From NCBI RefSeq assembly GCF_039534915.1, contig NZ_BAAAWE010000001.1, positions 1,426,001 to 1,490,000 of the forward strand: 64,000 nt of DNA. Direction: 5' to 3'. The translations under genes were made by a program, and so were the position numbers. This document shows, piece by piece, positions 32,985 through 42,282 of the stretch. Within the stretch, counting starts at the first letter, position 1, and each line of letters begins with the position of its first letter. The DNA is from Streptomyces roseofulvus. Lineage in GTDB: Bacteria > Actinomycetota > Actinomycetes > Streptomycetales > Streptomycetaceae. The notes beneath the pieces are model-generated. The model had not been told where the DNA came from. It worked only from the letters and a program-made list of their open reading frames with translations, and searched no databases.

Positions 32985-33731
32985 TCACGGCCAGGACACC
33001 TCGCGGCGCGGTACGACGACCACCTCGGCGACGGCGCTCCCGTCCGGCACGGACAGGGCGTACAGCACCGTGTCGGCGACGATCTCCGGGCTCTGCAGGT
33101 TCGCGGTGTCCGTGTCCGGGAAGCGCTCCATGATGAACGGCGTCTCCATGCCGCCCGCGACGACGCCGGTGACGCCGACGCCGGGGCAGTCCCGCCGCGC
33201 CTCCTGGAAGAGGGTGTGGGTGAAGGCCCGCAGGCCGGTCTTGGCCGCCGCGTACGGCCCGGCCTCGGTCCAGGTGCGGAGGGCCGCGGTCGACAGGATG
33301 TTCACGACGTGCCCGCCGCCGCGGTCGGCCATCCGGCGGAACGCCTCCCGGCACAGGTACATCGGCCCGAGCAGGTCGGTCGTGATCACCCGGGTGATCT
33401 CCTCGGCGCTGAGTTCGGCCACGGACTTCGTCACGTCGACGGCCGCGCAGTTGACCAGGACGTCCACGGCCTCGCCCGCCGCGTCCAGGTCGCCGAACAG
33501 TTCGCCGACCGCTTCGGCGTCCCGTACGTCCAGACCGACCGGACGGGCCGAGAGCCCCTCGGCGAGCAGGCTCTCGCACAGCTCCTTCGCCTGCTCCTGG
33601 CGGACGTCGGCCACCAGGACGGCGGCGCCGGCCCGGGCGAGCCGGCGCGTGATCGCCGCGCCGAGGCCGCGGGCGCCGCCGGTGACGAGCGCTCGCCGGC
33701 CGTCGAGCGTGATCTCCACTCCGCTGTTCAT
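32985..33731 (-). CDS. SDR-family oxidoreductase
   Basis: 248 residues from ATG 33731 (MNSGVEITLDGRRALVTGG). TGGARGLG cofactor motif, NCAAVDV (in place of NNAG), catalytic Ser of NILSTAAL and YAAAK are visible. VTGVVAGGMETPFIMERF is typical of short-chain dehydrogenases with an open C-terminus. The substrate is unknown. It is divergent from an MFS gene across 263 bp that holds no recognisable gene. Confidence 0.85.
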   Translation of the reverse strand: MNSGVEITLDGRRALVTGGARGLGAAITRRLARAGAAVLVADVRQEQAKELCESLLAEGLSARPVGLDVRDAEAVGELFGDLDAAGEAVDVLVNCAAVDVTKSVAELSAEEITRVITTDLLGPMYLCREAFRRMADRGGGHVVNILSTAALRTWTEAGPYAAAKTGLRAFTHTLFQEARRDCPGVGVTGVVAGGMETPFIMERFPDTDTANLQSPEIVADTVLYALSVPDGSAVAEVVVVPRREVSWP

Positions 33732-33994
33732 CGTCGTCTCTCCTCGATCGCCGTACGGGGTGTGTGAGCAAGCCCACGCGCAGGCCAAGTTCCCCTGGAC
33801 GCACGGGCCTTCGGGATGGCGGTGCCAGGGCGGGGCGGGGCCTGCGCGGGCGGCCATCGTGCTTCTCGGGAACCGTCTGCCACGATGGCCGACGGCCGTC
33901 CGCCACCCGTCGGCGCTCGACGGGCACGGCTGCCCACGGCCGCCCGCCCCCTCCCTCCGCCCCCGCCGCGCCCCCGCGCCGCCCCGGTGTCACC

Positions 33995-35401
33995 GTGCCT
34001 TCGCTGAACCTGCTCCCGTCTCCTTTCCGGTCCCGTTCCCGTTCCTCGTCGCGTGCCGCGCCCCGGCCCCGTTCCGCGTCCCCCGACGCGGCGGGCGACC
34101 GCTCGCCCTGGCGGTCCCTGCGGCACCGCAGCATGCGCTGGTGGGCCGTCGCCCACCTCGTCTCCAACACCGGCACCTGGATGCAGCTGACGGTCCAGAA
34201 CCTGCTGGTGCTGGACCTCACCGGGTCGCCCGCCGCGGCCGGCCTGTCGATCTCCGCCCAGGCGGCGCCCGGCCTCCTGGTGGGCCTGCTCGGCGGCGCC
34301 GCCGTCGACCGCCTGCCCCGCAAGGCGACGGCCGCGCTCGCGCAGGTCGCGCTGGGCCTGGTGGCCCTGACCACCGCCCTCCTCGTGGCGAACGACGGCC
34401 TGAGCCTGCCGGTGCTCCTCGCGCTCGCCGTCGTCACCGGACTGATCGCCACCGTCGACGGCCCCGCCTGCGCCCTGCTCGGCAACGACCTGGTCCCGGC
34501 CGGCGACGTGCCCTCCGCGATCGGCGTCGGTTCGCTCGCCCACAGCGGCGGACGGCTCGCGGGCGCCGCGCTGGCCGGCGTCACCGTCGCCGCGCTGGGC
34601 ACGGCGGCGGCCTACGCGGCCAACGCCGTGTCGTTCCTCTTCGTCGCGGCCGTGATCCCGTTCCTCACCCTGGTACGGCCCCAGGAGGAGCCCGACGGCA
34701 CCGCCGTGCCCGCCACCGTCACCGTCGCGGAGGAGGACACCAGCGTGCGGGGCGGGCTCGTGTTCTTCGCCGGCCGCCCGCGGCTCGTCGCCCTCGCCGG
34801 GCTGAACGCGGTCAGCGCCCTGTTCGGCCGGAACTACTCGCTGACCCTCGCGGTCCTCGTCACCGGCCCGCTGGCCGGCTCCACCGGCTCCTTCGGGGCC
34901 GTGTCCACCGCGCTCGCCGTCGGCGGCATCGTGGGCGCGGTGCTCGGCGCCCGGCTGCGCGCCCCCAAGGTGCGCCTGGTCGCCCTGCTCACGGCGGGCG
35001 GCGCCCTGCTGCAGATCGTCGCCGGGGCCTCCCCCTCGCTCGCCTTCCTGATCGTGCTCGCGCTGCCGATGGCCATCGCCGAGTCCGTCTCCGACACCGC
35101 CCAGAACACGCTGCTGCAGACCGATCCGCCGCCGCGGATGCGCGGCCGCGTCCTCGGCGCGTGGAACAGCGTCCGCACGCTGTGGGGGCTGGCCGCCCCG
35201 CCGACCCTGGGCCTCCTGATGGAGCTGCTCGGGGCGCGCGGCGGCCTCGTCACCGGCGGTGTGGTCGTCGCGGCCGCGGTCGCCGGCGGCTGGCTGCTGC
35301 ACGGGCGCCGGGCCGCGGCCGCGGCTCCGGCCGTCCTGCCGGTGCCCGAGGCGGTTCGCCCGGTGCCACTGACCCGGCCCGCCCTGAAGGGCGCGGCCTG
35401 A
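33995..35401 (+). CDS. MFS transporter (EntS/DUF894-like exporter)
   Basis: 468 residues, probably from GTG 33995 (VPSLNLLPS); the first 45 residues are Ser/Arg-rich and the true start could lie at MRWWAVAHLVSNTG, about 45 residues later. WAVAHLVSNTGTWMQLTVQNLLVLDLTGSP and GAAVDRLPRKATAAL mark the EntS-like enterobactin-exporter branch. About 12 membrane spans are seen. Such proteins export siderophores or drugs; no siderophore genes are adjacent. Confidence 0.82.
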   Translation: MPSLNLLPSPFRSRSRSSSRAAPRPRSASPDAAGDRSPWRSLRHRSMRWWAVAHLVSNTGTWMQLTVQNLLVLDLTGSPAAAGLSISAQAAPGLLVGLLGGAAVDRLPRKATAALAQVALGLVALTTALLVANDGLSLPVLLALAVVTGLIATVDGPACALLGNDLVPAGDVPSAIGVGSLAHSGGRLAGAALAGVTVAALGTAAAYAANAVSFLFVAAVIPFLTLVRPQEEPDGTAVPATVTVAEEDTSVRGGLVFFAGRPRLVALAGLNAVSALFGRNYSLTLAVLVTGPLAGSTGSFGAVSTALAVGGIVGAVLGARLRAPKVRLVALLTAGGALLQIVAGASPSLAFLIVLALPMAIAESVSDTAQNTLLQTDPPPRMRGRVLGAWNSVRTLWGLAAPPTLGLLMELLGARGGLVTGGVVVAAAVAGGWLLHGRRAAAAAPAVLPVPEAVRPVPLTRPALKGAA

Positions 35402-35406
35402 CCCGT

Positions 35407-36582
35407 TCACGGTCCGCCCCCCGCCCCGGGGACGCGGGCGGGTCCGAGGACGGCGGTGAGCACCTCGTCGACGGTGATCCGCAGCAGCCGCGGGTCGGGC
35501 CGGACCGCGTGCGGGTCACCGGGCCGACCCGCACGCTCGACCGAGCCGTCGGGGCCGTCGGAGCCATCGGGCCCGTCGGAGCCGTCGGGGCCAGCGGGGC
35601 CGTCGGCGGGATGCCAGAGCGCGATGTGCCGGCCGCCGTCGGCGGGCGGCCCCCAGAGCGCCGGTGACACCGGTCCGTACAGCACCACGGACCGGGTGCC
35701 CAGGGCCGTCGCGAGGTGCGCGAGCCCGGTGTCCCCGACGACGACGCAGCGGGCCCCGGAGACCAGGGCGCACAGGTCGTCGAAGGCCAGGCCGTGGTCG
35801 CCGCCCGCGACCGCCGAGGGCGCGAGACCGGCCCGTTCGGCGACCGCGCGGGCCAGGGGTGCCTCGCCGGGCCCCGCCGTCACCACCACCGGTCGGCCCG
35901 CGAGGCGGACCCGTCGGGCCACCGCGGCGAAACGCTCCACCGGCCAGCGCCGGGCGGGGGCCCGCGCGCCCGGGTGCAGGACGACCGGCCTGGCGTCCCC
36001 GCGGGGCGTCGCCGCGCTGGCGGCGGGCGGCGCGATCCGCAGATCGTCCGGGTCGGCGGCGAGCCCGTACCAGCCCAGCAGACGGCACCACCGCAGGCGT
36101 TCGTGCTCGTACGGCACCCAGGCCGGCCCGCGGACCCCGGGCACCGCCGGATGGCGGAAGGCCCACAGCGCCTCGGGGGCCTGGCGGACCAGGAGCCGGT
36201 GGCTGGCCGGGCCGCGGCCGTGCAGGTTCACCGCCAGGGCGGGGCGCGCGGCGGCGCGCGGCAGGGCGGCGGGCACCTCGCGCTCCCGGGCCGTGACCGG
36301 CAGGAGCCGGTCGACGCAGTCCATGCGCCGGACGACGGGGGCGAGTCCGGCGGGACCGGCGAGCAGGATCTCGTGGTCCGGCAGCCCGCGCCGCAGGGCC
36401 CGCAGGGCCGGTACGGCGGTCAGCAGGTCCCCCAGCCCCAGCGCCCGCAGCACCAGCACCGCCGGCCGGCCGGCGCCGAACGCGCTCGGGCGGGAGAAGC
36501 CGGTGGCGGCCCGTGGCGGGAGCCGTCCGGCGGATCCGCCGTCGTGTCGTCCGGGGAGCCCGGCGCCCGGGGCCGCCGTCAT
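35407..36582 (-). CDS. Glycosyltransferase family 9 (heptosyltransferase-like)
   Basis: 391 residues from ATG 36582, whose ATGA overlaps the HldE stop by 4 nt. VLVLRALGLGDLLTAVPALRAL is the GT9 N-terminal loop, and GARCVVVGDTGLAHLATALGTRSVVLYGP is the nucleotide-heptose binding motif. It probably transfers a heptose from the ADP-sugar made by the operon. Residues near 340-360 repeat GPDGSD several times, a slippage-prone loop. It is the last gene of the heptose operon. Confidence 0.88.
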   Translation of the reverse strand: MTAAPGAGLPGRHDGGSAGRLPPRAATGFSRPSAFGAGRPAVLVLRALGLGDLLTAVPALRALRRGLPDHEILLAGPAGLAPVVRRMDCVDRLLPVTAREREVPAALPRAAARPALAVNLHGRGPASHRLLVRQAPEALWAFRHPAVPGVRGPAWVPYEHERLRWCRLLGWYGLAADPDDLRIAPPAASAATPRGDARPVVLHPGARAPARRWPVERFAAVARRVRLAGRPVVVTAGPGEAPLARAVAERAGLAPSAVAGGDHGLAFDDLCALVSGARCVVVGDTGLAHLATALGTRSVVLYGPVSPALWGPPADGGRHIALWHPADGPAGPDGSDGPDGSDGPDGSVERAGRPGDPHAVRPDPRLLRITVDEVLTAVLGPARVPGAGGGP

Positions 36583-38159
36583 CGGTCCGGGGAGCCGGCC
36601 GCGGCGGCCCGTGCCGCGCGGTGGGCGAGGGAGGAGGTGGAGCGGCCGTCGAGGTACGGCAGGACGACCGTCTGACCGCCCCAGCGCCGCAGCGCCGCGG
36701 TCTCCGGGAGGCCGTCGGCGGTGTAGTCGCCGCCCTTGACCCACACGTCGGGCCGCAGCCGGTCGAGGAGCCGCTCCGGGGTGTCCTCGTCGAACGCGAC
36801 CACGGCGTCGACGCTGCCGAGGGCGTCCAGGACGCGCATCCGGTCCGCCAGCGGGGTCAGCGGGCGCCCCGGTCCCTTGAGGCGCGCGACGGACGCGTCG
36901 GAGTTGACGCAGACGATCAGGCAGTCGCCGATCCGGCCGGCCCGCTCCAGGAGGCCGACGTGGCCCGCGTGCAGCAGGTCGAAGCAGCCGCCGGTGGCGA
37001 CGACGGTCCCGCCACGGGCCCGGGTCCTCCGGGCCAGCGCGAAGGCGTCACCGGACGAGGCGTCACCGGACGAAGCGTCACCGGACGAAGCGTCACCGGA
37101 GAGCGCGTCACCGGGCGCGGGGCCGCCCGAGCCGCGCGGGGCGGCCGGGGCCCGCGGGCTCGCGTCGTCGTCCGCCGGCTCGCCCACGGCCGACGCCCCG
37201 CCGGCCGCGACGAACGCGGCGGCCTCCGCGACCGCCCGCTCCACCGCCTCCTCGGGCAGCGCCCCCTCCCCCAGGGCCACGGTGACCGCCGCGGCGAAGC
37301 AGTCGCCCGCGCCGCACGGGTCGCCTCCGGTCACCCGGGGCGCGGGCACGAGCAGCGGCGCACCGGACCCGGCCCGGGTCAGCAGCGCACCCTCGGCGCC
37401 GAGCGTCACGACCACCTGTGCCGCCCCCCACCGCTCGGCCAGCGCGGTTCCCCGGTCGGCGTGGGCGCGCAGCGGCGTCGCGGGCGGCGAGCCCTGCCCG
37501 GAGACGGGCGGGGAGCCGGGCCCGTGACCGGGCGCGGAGCCCGGCCCGGCGGAGAGGACGGACGCGGGGTGCGGCGGGGCGGTGAAGGCGGCCGCCTCCC
37601 CGGCGTTGGGGGTGGCCAGGCGGGTGCCCGGGACCGGGGGGCCGCCGCGGGGGTGGGGGTCCCAGACGACGGGGACCCGGCGGGCGACGGCGGCGAGGAC
37701 CGGGCGGAGGGCGTCGGCAGTGCCCCGGCCGTAGTCGGAGACGAGGACGGCGCGGGCGGACCGGAGGACGGCCTCGGCGGCGGCGGTGGCTGCTCCCGGC
37801 CGGCCGCCGCCGCGGTCGAGGCGGACCAGCGGCCGGCCGCCCGCGAGCACCCGGGTCTTGACCGGCAGGGTGCCGTGCAGGGGCAGCGGCACGACGCGGA
37901 CCCGGTCCCCCAGTGCCCGCCGCGCCGCCGCGCCGTCGGCGTCGGTGCCGAGCGCCGCCACGAGGACGACCTCGTCACCGGGGCGCGCGGCAAGCTCGGC
38001 CACGAGGCGCGCGGCGAGCCCCGCCCCGCCGGCCCGGCGGCGTACGCACGTCACGTCGACCACGGGCGCGGGGGCGTCCGGTGCCAGGCGGTCCGCCGTG
38101 CCCTCGATGTCCTCGTCGAGCAGCAGGTCGCCCACGACGACGATCGGTCCGCGGTTCAC
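36579..38159 (-). CDS. hldE: Bifunctional heptose 7-phosphate kinase / heptose 1-phosphate adenylyltransferase
   Basis: 526 residues from GTG 38159. The N-terminal PfkB kinase (residues 1-310) has VVVGDLLLDEDIEG and GGDPCGAGDCFAAAVTVA with the catalytic Asp. The C-terminal nucleotidyltransferase has GGCFDLLHAGHVGLLERAG (HxGH). The domains are joined by a Ser/Gly/Asp linker of repeated SGDAS units encoded by a 15-bp DNA repeat (37050-37110) and by a Gly/Pro tract in the kinase. It makes ADP-heptose for the downstream glycosyltransferases. It overlaps GmhA by 4 nt. Confidence 0.93.
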   Translation of the reverse strand: MNRGPIVVVGDLLLDEDIEGTADRLAPDAPAPVVDVTCVRRRAGGAGLAARLVAELAARPGDEVVLVAALGTDADGAAARRALGDRVRVVPLPLHGTLPVKTRVLAGGRPLVRLDRGGGRPGAATAAAEAVLRSARAVLVSDYGRGTADALRPVLAAVARRVPVVWDPHPRGGPPVPGTRLATPNAGEAAAFTAPPHPASVLSAGPGSAPGHGPGSPPVSGQGSPPATPLRAHADRGTALAERWGAAQVVVTLGAEGALLTRAGSGAPLLVPAPRVTGGDPCGAGDCFAAAVTVALGEGALPEEAVERAVAEAAAFVAAGGASAVGEPADDDASPRAPAAPRGSGGPAPGDALSGDASSGDASSGDASSGDAFALARRTRARGGTVVATGGCFDLLHAGHVGLLERAGRIGDCLIVCVNSDASVARLKGPGRPLTPLADRMRVLDALGSVDAVVAFDEDTPERLLDRLRPDVWVKGGDYTADGLPETAALRRWGGQTVVLPYLDGRSTSSLAHRAARAAAAGSPDR

Positions 38160-38824
38160 GGTGCTCCTCCCGTGGCCGCGGACGGCACCCCGTCGCGCGG
38201 CACGCCGTTCCGGACGGCCGTGGGCCGGCCGGAACGCCGCGCGTCCGCGACCGACGCGTCGAAGAAGGCGCAGAGGAGGTGCACGGCGACGAGATGGGTC
38301 TCCTGCACGGTGGCCGTCGTCGCGCCGTCGACGCACACGGCGTCGTGGGCGGCCTCCGCCAGCGGGTTCGGCAGCGGGCCGGTCAGGGCCCAGACGCGCA
38401 GGCCCCGGGCCCGGCCGGTCGTCGCGGCGGAGAGCAGGTTGGGGCTGCGGCCGGAGGTCGAGAGCAGCATCAGTACGTCGCCGGGCCGGCCGTGCGCGGC
38501 CACCTGGCGGGCGAAGACCTCGTCGAAGCCGTAGTCGTTGCCGATGGCGGTCACGCTGGACGTCTCGGCGTGCAGGGACAGGGCCGAGTAGGCGGGCCGC
38601 TCCTCGCGGTAGCGGCCGACCAGCTCGGCGGTCAGGTGCTGGGCCTGGGCGGCGCTGCCGCCGTTGCCGGCGGCGAGCAGCCGGCCGCCGGCCGTCAGCA
38701 CCTCCGCGAGCCGGCCGCCCCAGCGCCCGAGGCGTTCCAGTTCGGCGCCCTCCAGGCGCTCGACCGCGCGGCACAGGGAGCGGCAGTGCCGCTGTGCCTC
38801 CAGGTGGGTGCGGGTGTCGTTCAT
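38156..38824 (-). CDS. gmhA: Sedoheptulose 7-phosphate isomerase
   Basis: 222 residues. AAGNGGSAAQAQHLTAELVGRY and MLLSTSGRSPNLLSAA are the SIS-domain motifs, and TVQETHLVAVHLLCAFFD is the GmhA C-terminal signature with metal or substrate residues. It converts sedoheptulose 7-phosphate to D-glycero-D-manno-heptose 7-phosphate, the first step of the heptose pathway. It stands second to last in the operon, before hldE. Confidence 0.93.
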   Translation of the reverse strand: MNDTRTHLEAQRHCRSLCRAVERLEGAELERLGRWGGRLAEVLTAGGRLLAAGNGGSAAQAQHLTAELVGRYREERPAYSALSLHAETSSVTAIGNDYGFDEVFARQVAAHGRPGDVLMLLSTSGRSPNLLSAATTGRARGLRVWALTGPLPNPLAEAAHDAVCVDGATTATVQETHLVAVHLLCAFFDASVADARRSGRPTAVRNGVPRDGVPSAATGGAP

Positions 38825-38897
38825 GAGGGGCCGGCCGTGACCCGTGCGGGCCGGGCCGCACCTCCTTCCTCGGTTCTCCCCGGTGGGGACGGGACGG

Positions 38898-40238
38898 TCA
38901 GGCGGCTCCGGCCACGGGCAGGTGCGCCGCGTCCAGGGCGGCCCGGTAGGAGTCCTCCGTGGCGGCCCCGACGCGGGCCCAGGAGAAGCGGTCGAGGACC
39001 CGCCGCCGTCCCGCCGCGCCGTACCGGGTCCGCAGCGCCGGGTCGGCGAGCAGCAGCCGTACGGCCGCGGCGAGCGCCGGGGGCTCGCCGGGCGGCACGT
39101 GCAGCCCGGTCTCCCCGTGGACGACCGAGTCGAGCTGGCCGCCGACCGCGCTGGCGACGAGGGGCCGGCCGCAGGCCATGGCCTCCAGCGGCACGATGCC
39201 GAACGGCTCGTAGTCGGCGGGGCAGAGGACCACGTCGGCGCTCCGCATCAGCGCGGGCACGGCGGGGCGTGGCACGGCCCCGGCGAACCGCACCCGGTCG
39301 GCGACGCCGGCGTCGGCGGCGAGGGCGCGCAGGCGCCGCACCTCGGGGTCGGCGTCGAGCGCGTCGGGCGGCGGGCCGCCCGCGACGACCAGTTCGGTGT
39401 CCGGGAGGTGTGCGAGGGCGGCGACGGAGACGGCGGCGCCCTTGCGGGGGACGAGCCGGCCCAGGTGGAGCAGCCGGTGGCGGTAGGGGCCGCGGGGGGC
39501 GGCCGGGCCGTCGGGCCGGAAGACGGCCGGGTCGACGCCGCACGGCACGATGTCGGTCTTGGAGCGGGCGATGCCCATGGCGGCGAGTTCCTCGACCTCG
39601 TCCCGGCAGGTGGCGACGATCCGGTCGCAGCCCAGTCCCACCCGCCGTTCCCAGGAGATCCGGTCGGGCGGGCTGGTGTCGGCGTCGCCCTGGTGACGGC
39701 GCTTGACGGTGCCGAGGGCGTGATACGTGTGCAGGAAGGGGATGCCGCTGCGCTCGGTCGCCCAGAGGCTGGCGAGTCCCGACATCCAGAAGTGCGCGTG
39801 GACCACGTCGGGCGCCTCCTCGTGCCACTGCTCGGCGAGGTAGCGCGCGAACAGCGGCATGTGGGGCAGGAGGTGGTCCTTGGGTACGGCTTCGGGCGGG
39901 CCGGCGGGCACGTGGTGGACGAGCACTCCGGGGCGGAGCGGTACGGCCGTGTCCAGGGCGGGGTCGTCGCGGCGGGTGTAGACGGTCACCCGGTGCCCGC
40001 GGTCGGCGAGCGCGCCGGCGAGCTGGGCGACGTGGACGTTCTGTCCGCCGGAGTCGACCCCGCCGAGGACGGCGAGCGGGCTGGCGTGCTCGGACACGAG
40101 CGCGACCGCGAGCGGTTCGGCCGGCGCGGCGGCGCGCGCCCTGGCCGGGCCCGGTGCCGTCGGGGGCACGGGGACCGGGTCCGGGGGCGCCGCGCGCGTG
40201 GGGGCGGCGGGCTGCGGGGTTCGGGGCAGGGACGTCAT
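38898..40238 (-). CDS. GT4-like glycosyltransferase
   Basis: 446 residues from ATG 40238, overlapping the upstream gene by 4 nt. A Pro/Ala-rich head is followed by VALVSEHASPLAVLGGVDSGGQNVHVAQLAGALADRGHRVTVYTR and by the C-terminal donor-binding motif CPADYEPFGIVPLEAMACGRPLVAS (E-x7-E of retaining GT4 enzymes). It likely adds one sugar of the operon's glycan. The acceptor is unknown. Confidence 0.88.
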   Translation of the reverse strand: MTSLPRTPQPAAPTRAAPPDPVPVPPTAPGPARARAAAPAEPLAVALVSEHASPLAVLGGVDSGGQNVHVAQLAGALADRGHRVTVYTRRDDPALDTAVPLRPGVLVHHVPAGPPEAVPKDHLLPHMPLFARYLAEQWHEEAPDVVHAHFWMSGLASLWATERSGIPFLHTYHALGTVKRRHQGDADTSPPDRISWERRVGLGCDRIVATCRDEVEELAAMGIARSKTDIVPCGVDPAVFRPDGPAAPRGPYRHRLLHLGRLVPRKGAAVSVAALAHLPDTELVVAGGPPPDALDADPEVRRLRALAADAGVADRVRFAGAVPRPAVPALMRSADVVLCPADYEPFGIVPLEAMACGRPLVASAVGGQLDSVVHGETGLHVPPGEPPALAAAVRLLLADPALRTRYGAAGRRRVLDRFSWARVGAATEDSYRAALDAAHLPVAGAA

Positions 40239-41200
40239 GAGCGTGCCTCCGCGATGACGCGCTCCCAGTCGGCCAGGAAGCGCTTGAGGCCGTAGTGTTC
40301 GAGTGCCGCCTGCCGGGCCCGGGCGCCGTCGGCGGCGGCCGCGGCGGGTTCGGCGAGGTAGCGGCGGGCCGCCCGGGCGAGTACCTCCGGGCGGGTGGAC
40401 AGGGTGCCGGCGCCGGCGGGGACCGCCTCGACCGCCTCGGTCGTCGCGAGGACGACCACGGGCATGCCGAGGAGCATCGCCTCGATCAGGGAGAGACCGA
40501 GCGAGGTCCAGCGCACGGGGTGCAGGTACAGCCGGCGCCGTGCCAGGGCGGTGTGCAGCTCCGCCTGCGGGAGTTCCCGCGTGCGGCAGCGGTCCTCGGT
40601 GAGGCCGAGGCGGGCGGCGAGCCCGTCGGTGCGCATGCCGAAGACGTCGAGCGGTGCCTCGCGGGCGAGCGCGGGGAGCAGGTCGGTGCCGACGAAACGG
40701 CCGCGTCGCAGCGGCTCGTTGACGACGACGGCGGCGCGCGGGAGGCTGCCGGTGTAGCGGTGCCCGGGGTCGACGACGCCGTGTTCGACGACGACGGCCC
40801 GGGTGCTTCCGGCGTCCCACATCAGCCGGTTGAAGTGGGTGACGTGGACGAGGGTGAGGTCGTCCCGGTCGGCCGTCGGGTGGCGTGTCACGGGCACCTC
40901 GCCGCGGGGGGTGTTGTGCTCCACGTACACGGCGGGCAGGTCCCGGCCGGGGCGCCTGCCGCCCAGCCACCGGGTGGCCAGCTCCTCCTCGTGGGGGCGT
41001 TGCAGCACGACCAGGTCGACCGGGGCGTCGCGCAGCTCGTCCGGGGGGAGTTCGCGTACGGCGGCGGGCCAGGAGAACGTCCGGGCCCGGCCCCGGCCGT
41101 CGGGACCGCGGTCGGGGGTGACCGGCACCAGGTAGGTGTGCGGCCCCTGCACGAAGGCCGTGGTCCACGATCCGTGGACGTGCCACAGCAGGATGTTCAT
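40235..41200 (-). CDS. Glycosyltransferase (GT-B fold, actinobacterial)
   Basis: 321 residues from ATG 41200. It starts MNILLWHVHGSWTTAFVQG, and HPVRWTSLGLSLIEAMLLGMPVVVLATTEAVEAV is the nucleotide-sugar binding end of a GT-B enzyme (E-x7-E-like, ending EAVEAV). VYVEHNTPRGEVP contains an acidic pair near the presumed donor cleft. Overlaps of 4 nt on both sides fix it in the heptose operon. The sugar is unknown. Confidence 0.83.
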   Translation of the reverse strand: MNILLWHVHGSWTTAFVQGPHTYLVPVTPDRGPDGRGRARTFSWPAAVRELPPDELRDAPVDLVVLQRPHEEELATRWLGGRRPGRDLPAVYVEHNTPRGEVPVTRHPTADRDDLTLVHVTHFNRLMWDAGSTRAVVVEHGVVDPGHRYTGSLPRAAVVVNEPLRRGRFVGTDLLPALAREAPLDVFGMRTDGLAARLGLTEDRCRTRELPQAELHTALARRRLYLHPVRWTSLGLSLIEAMLLGMPVVVLATTEAVEAVPAGAGTLSTRPEVLARAARRYLAEPAAAAADGARARQAALEHYGLKRFLADWERVIAEARS

Positions 41201-42282
41201 GCGCTCATCGCTCCTCTCTTCGTCGCGGGCGGGCCGGCGCGGTGGTCCAGGAGCGACGCCACCGCGGCGACCACCTCGTCGTCGTCCACCGCGTCGAGGC
41301 ACGGGTGCCCGGGTACGGGGCAGGTCCGGGCCCGGGTCAGCGCGCAGGGCGCGCGCTGGTCGCCGAGCAGCACGTGCGGGACGCCGTACGGCCGCCAGCG
41401 CTCGGCCGGGACGACCGGCGCGAACAGGCAGACGACGGGCGTCCGCACGGCGGCCGCCAGGTGGGCGGGGCCGGTGTTGCCGGTGACGACGGCGGAGGCG
41501 CGGGCGAGGACGCCCGAGAGGTCGTCCAGGCCGGTGGTCACGCCGCCGAGGTCGATCCCGTACCGCCCGGCGACGAGCGCGGTGGTGGCCTGCTCGGCGG
41601 CGGAGCCGGTGACCACCACCCGGTGCCCCGCCGCGTGCAGGGCCTCGACCGCGCGGGCCGCCCGGGCGGGGCTCCAGGCGCGGGCGGGCACGGCCGCCGC
41701 GGGGTGGAGCACGACGTACGGGGCGGGCCCGGCGAGGGCGTCGGCCGGCGGCGGGGTGCCGTTCGCCCCGGGCCGCGGCGGGACGACGACGCGGAGGCCG
41801 CCGTCGTCGCCGGGCGGCAGCGCGCAGCCGGCCGCCCGGGCCAGGTCGAGCGCCGCCTCCGCCTCGTGCCGGCCGGGGGCGCGGCGGTGGCGCAGGTCGA
41901 GCAGGGTGCCGGGGTAGTCCTCGCTGTCGGCGCCGATCCAGTCCACTCCGGCCAGCCGGAGCAGCAGGGCGACGGGGAGGGGGCTCTGGTGGTACGAGAC
42001 GAGGATCAGCGCGCGGTCGAACCGGCGGTCGGCCAGGGTGCGGACGAGCCGGTCGCAGTCGGCGGGCGACACGGGCGGGGCGTCGAAGCCGACCCACGGC
42101 GCCTCGTACTCCAGCACCTCGTCCACGCCGGGCAGCAGCCGGGCGGCCGCCGCGCCCCGGGGTCCGCACAGCATCGTGGTCCGCGACGAGCCCGCGGCCA
42201 CGGCCCGCACGGCGGGTCCGGCGAGCAGCACGTCGCCGAGGCTGTCGAGGCGCACGACGAGGGTGCGCGGGCCGGCCGTCAC
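41197..42282 (-). CDS. Glycosyltransferase family 9 (heptosyltransferase-like)
   Basis: 361 residues from GTG 42282 (VTAGPRTLVVRLDSLGDVLL). DSLGDVLLAGPAVRAVAAG and ASAVVTGNTGPAHLAAAVRTPVVCLFAP are the GT9 signatures. TCPVPGHPCLDAVDDDEV carries two cysteines typical of the actinobacterial subgroup. It is the second GT9 of the operon, so two heptoses may be added. It overlaps both neighbours by 4 nt. Confidence 0.9.
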   Translation of the reverse strand: MTAGPRTLVVRLDSLGDVLLAGPAVRAVAAGSSRTTMLCGPRGAAAARLLPGVDEVLEYEAPWVGFDAPPVSPADCDRLVRTLADRRFDRALILVSYHQSPLPVALLLRLAGVDWIGADSEDYPGTLLDLRHRRAPGRHEAEAALDLARAAGCALPPGDDGGLRVVVPPRPGANGTPPPADALAGPAPYVVLHPAAAVPARAWSPARAARAVEALHAAGHRVVVTGSAAEQATTALVAGRYGIDLGGVTTGLDDLSGVLARASAVVTGNTGPAHLAAAVRTPVVCLFAPVVPAERWRPYGVPHVLLGDQRAPCALTRARTCPVPGHPCLDAVDDDEVVAAVASLLDHRAGPPATKRGAMSA

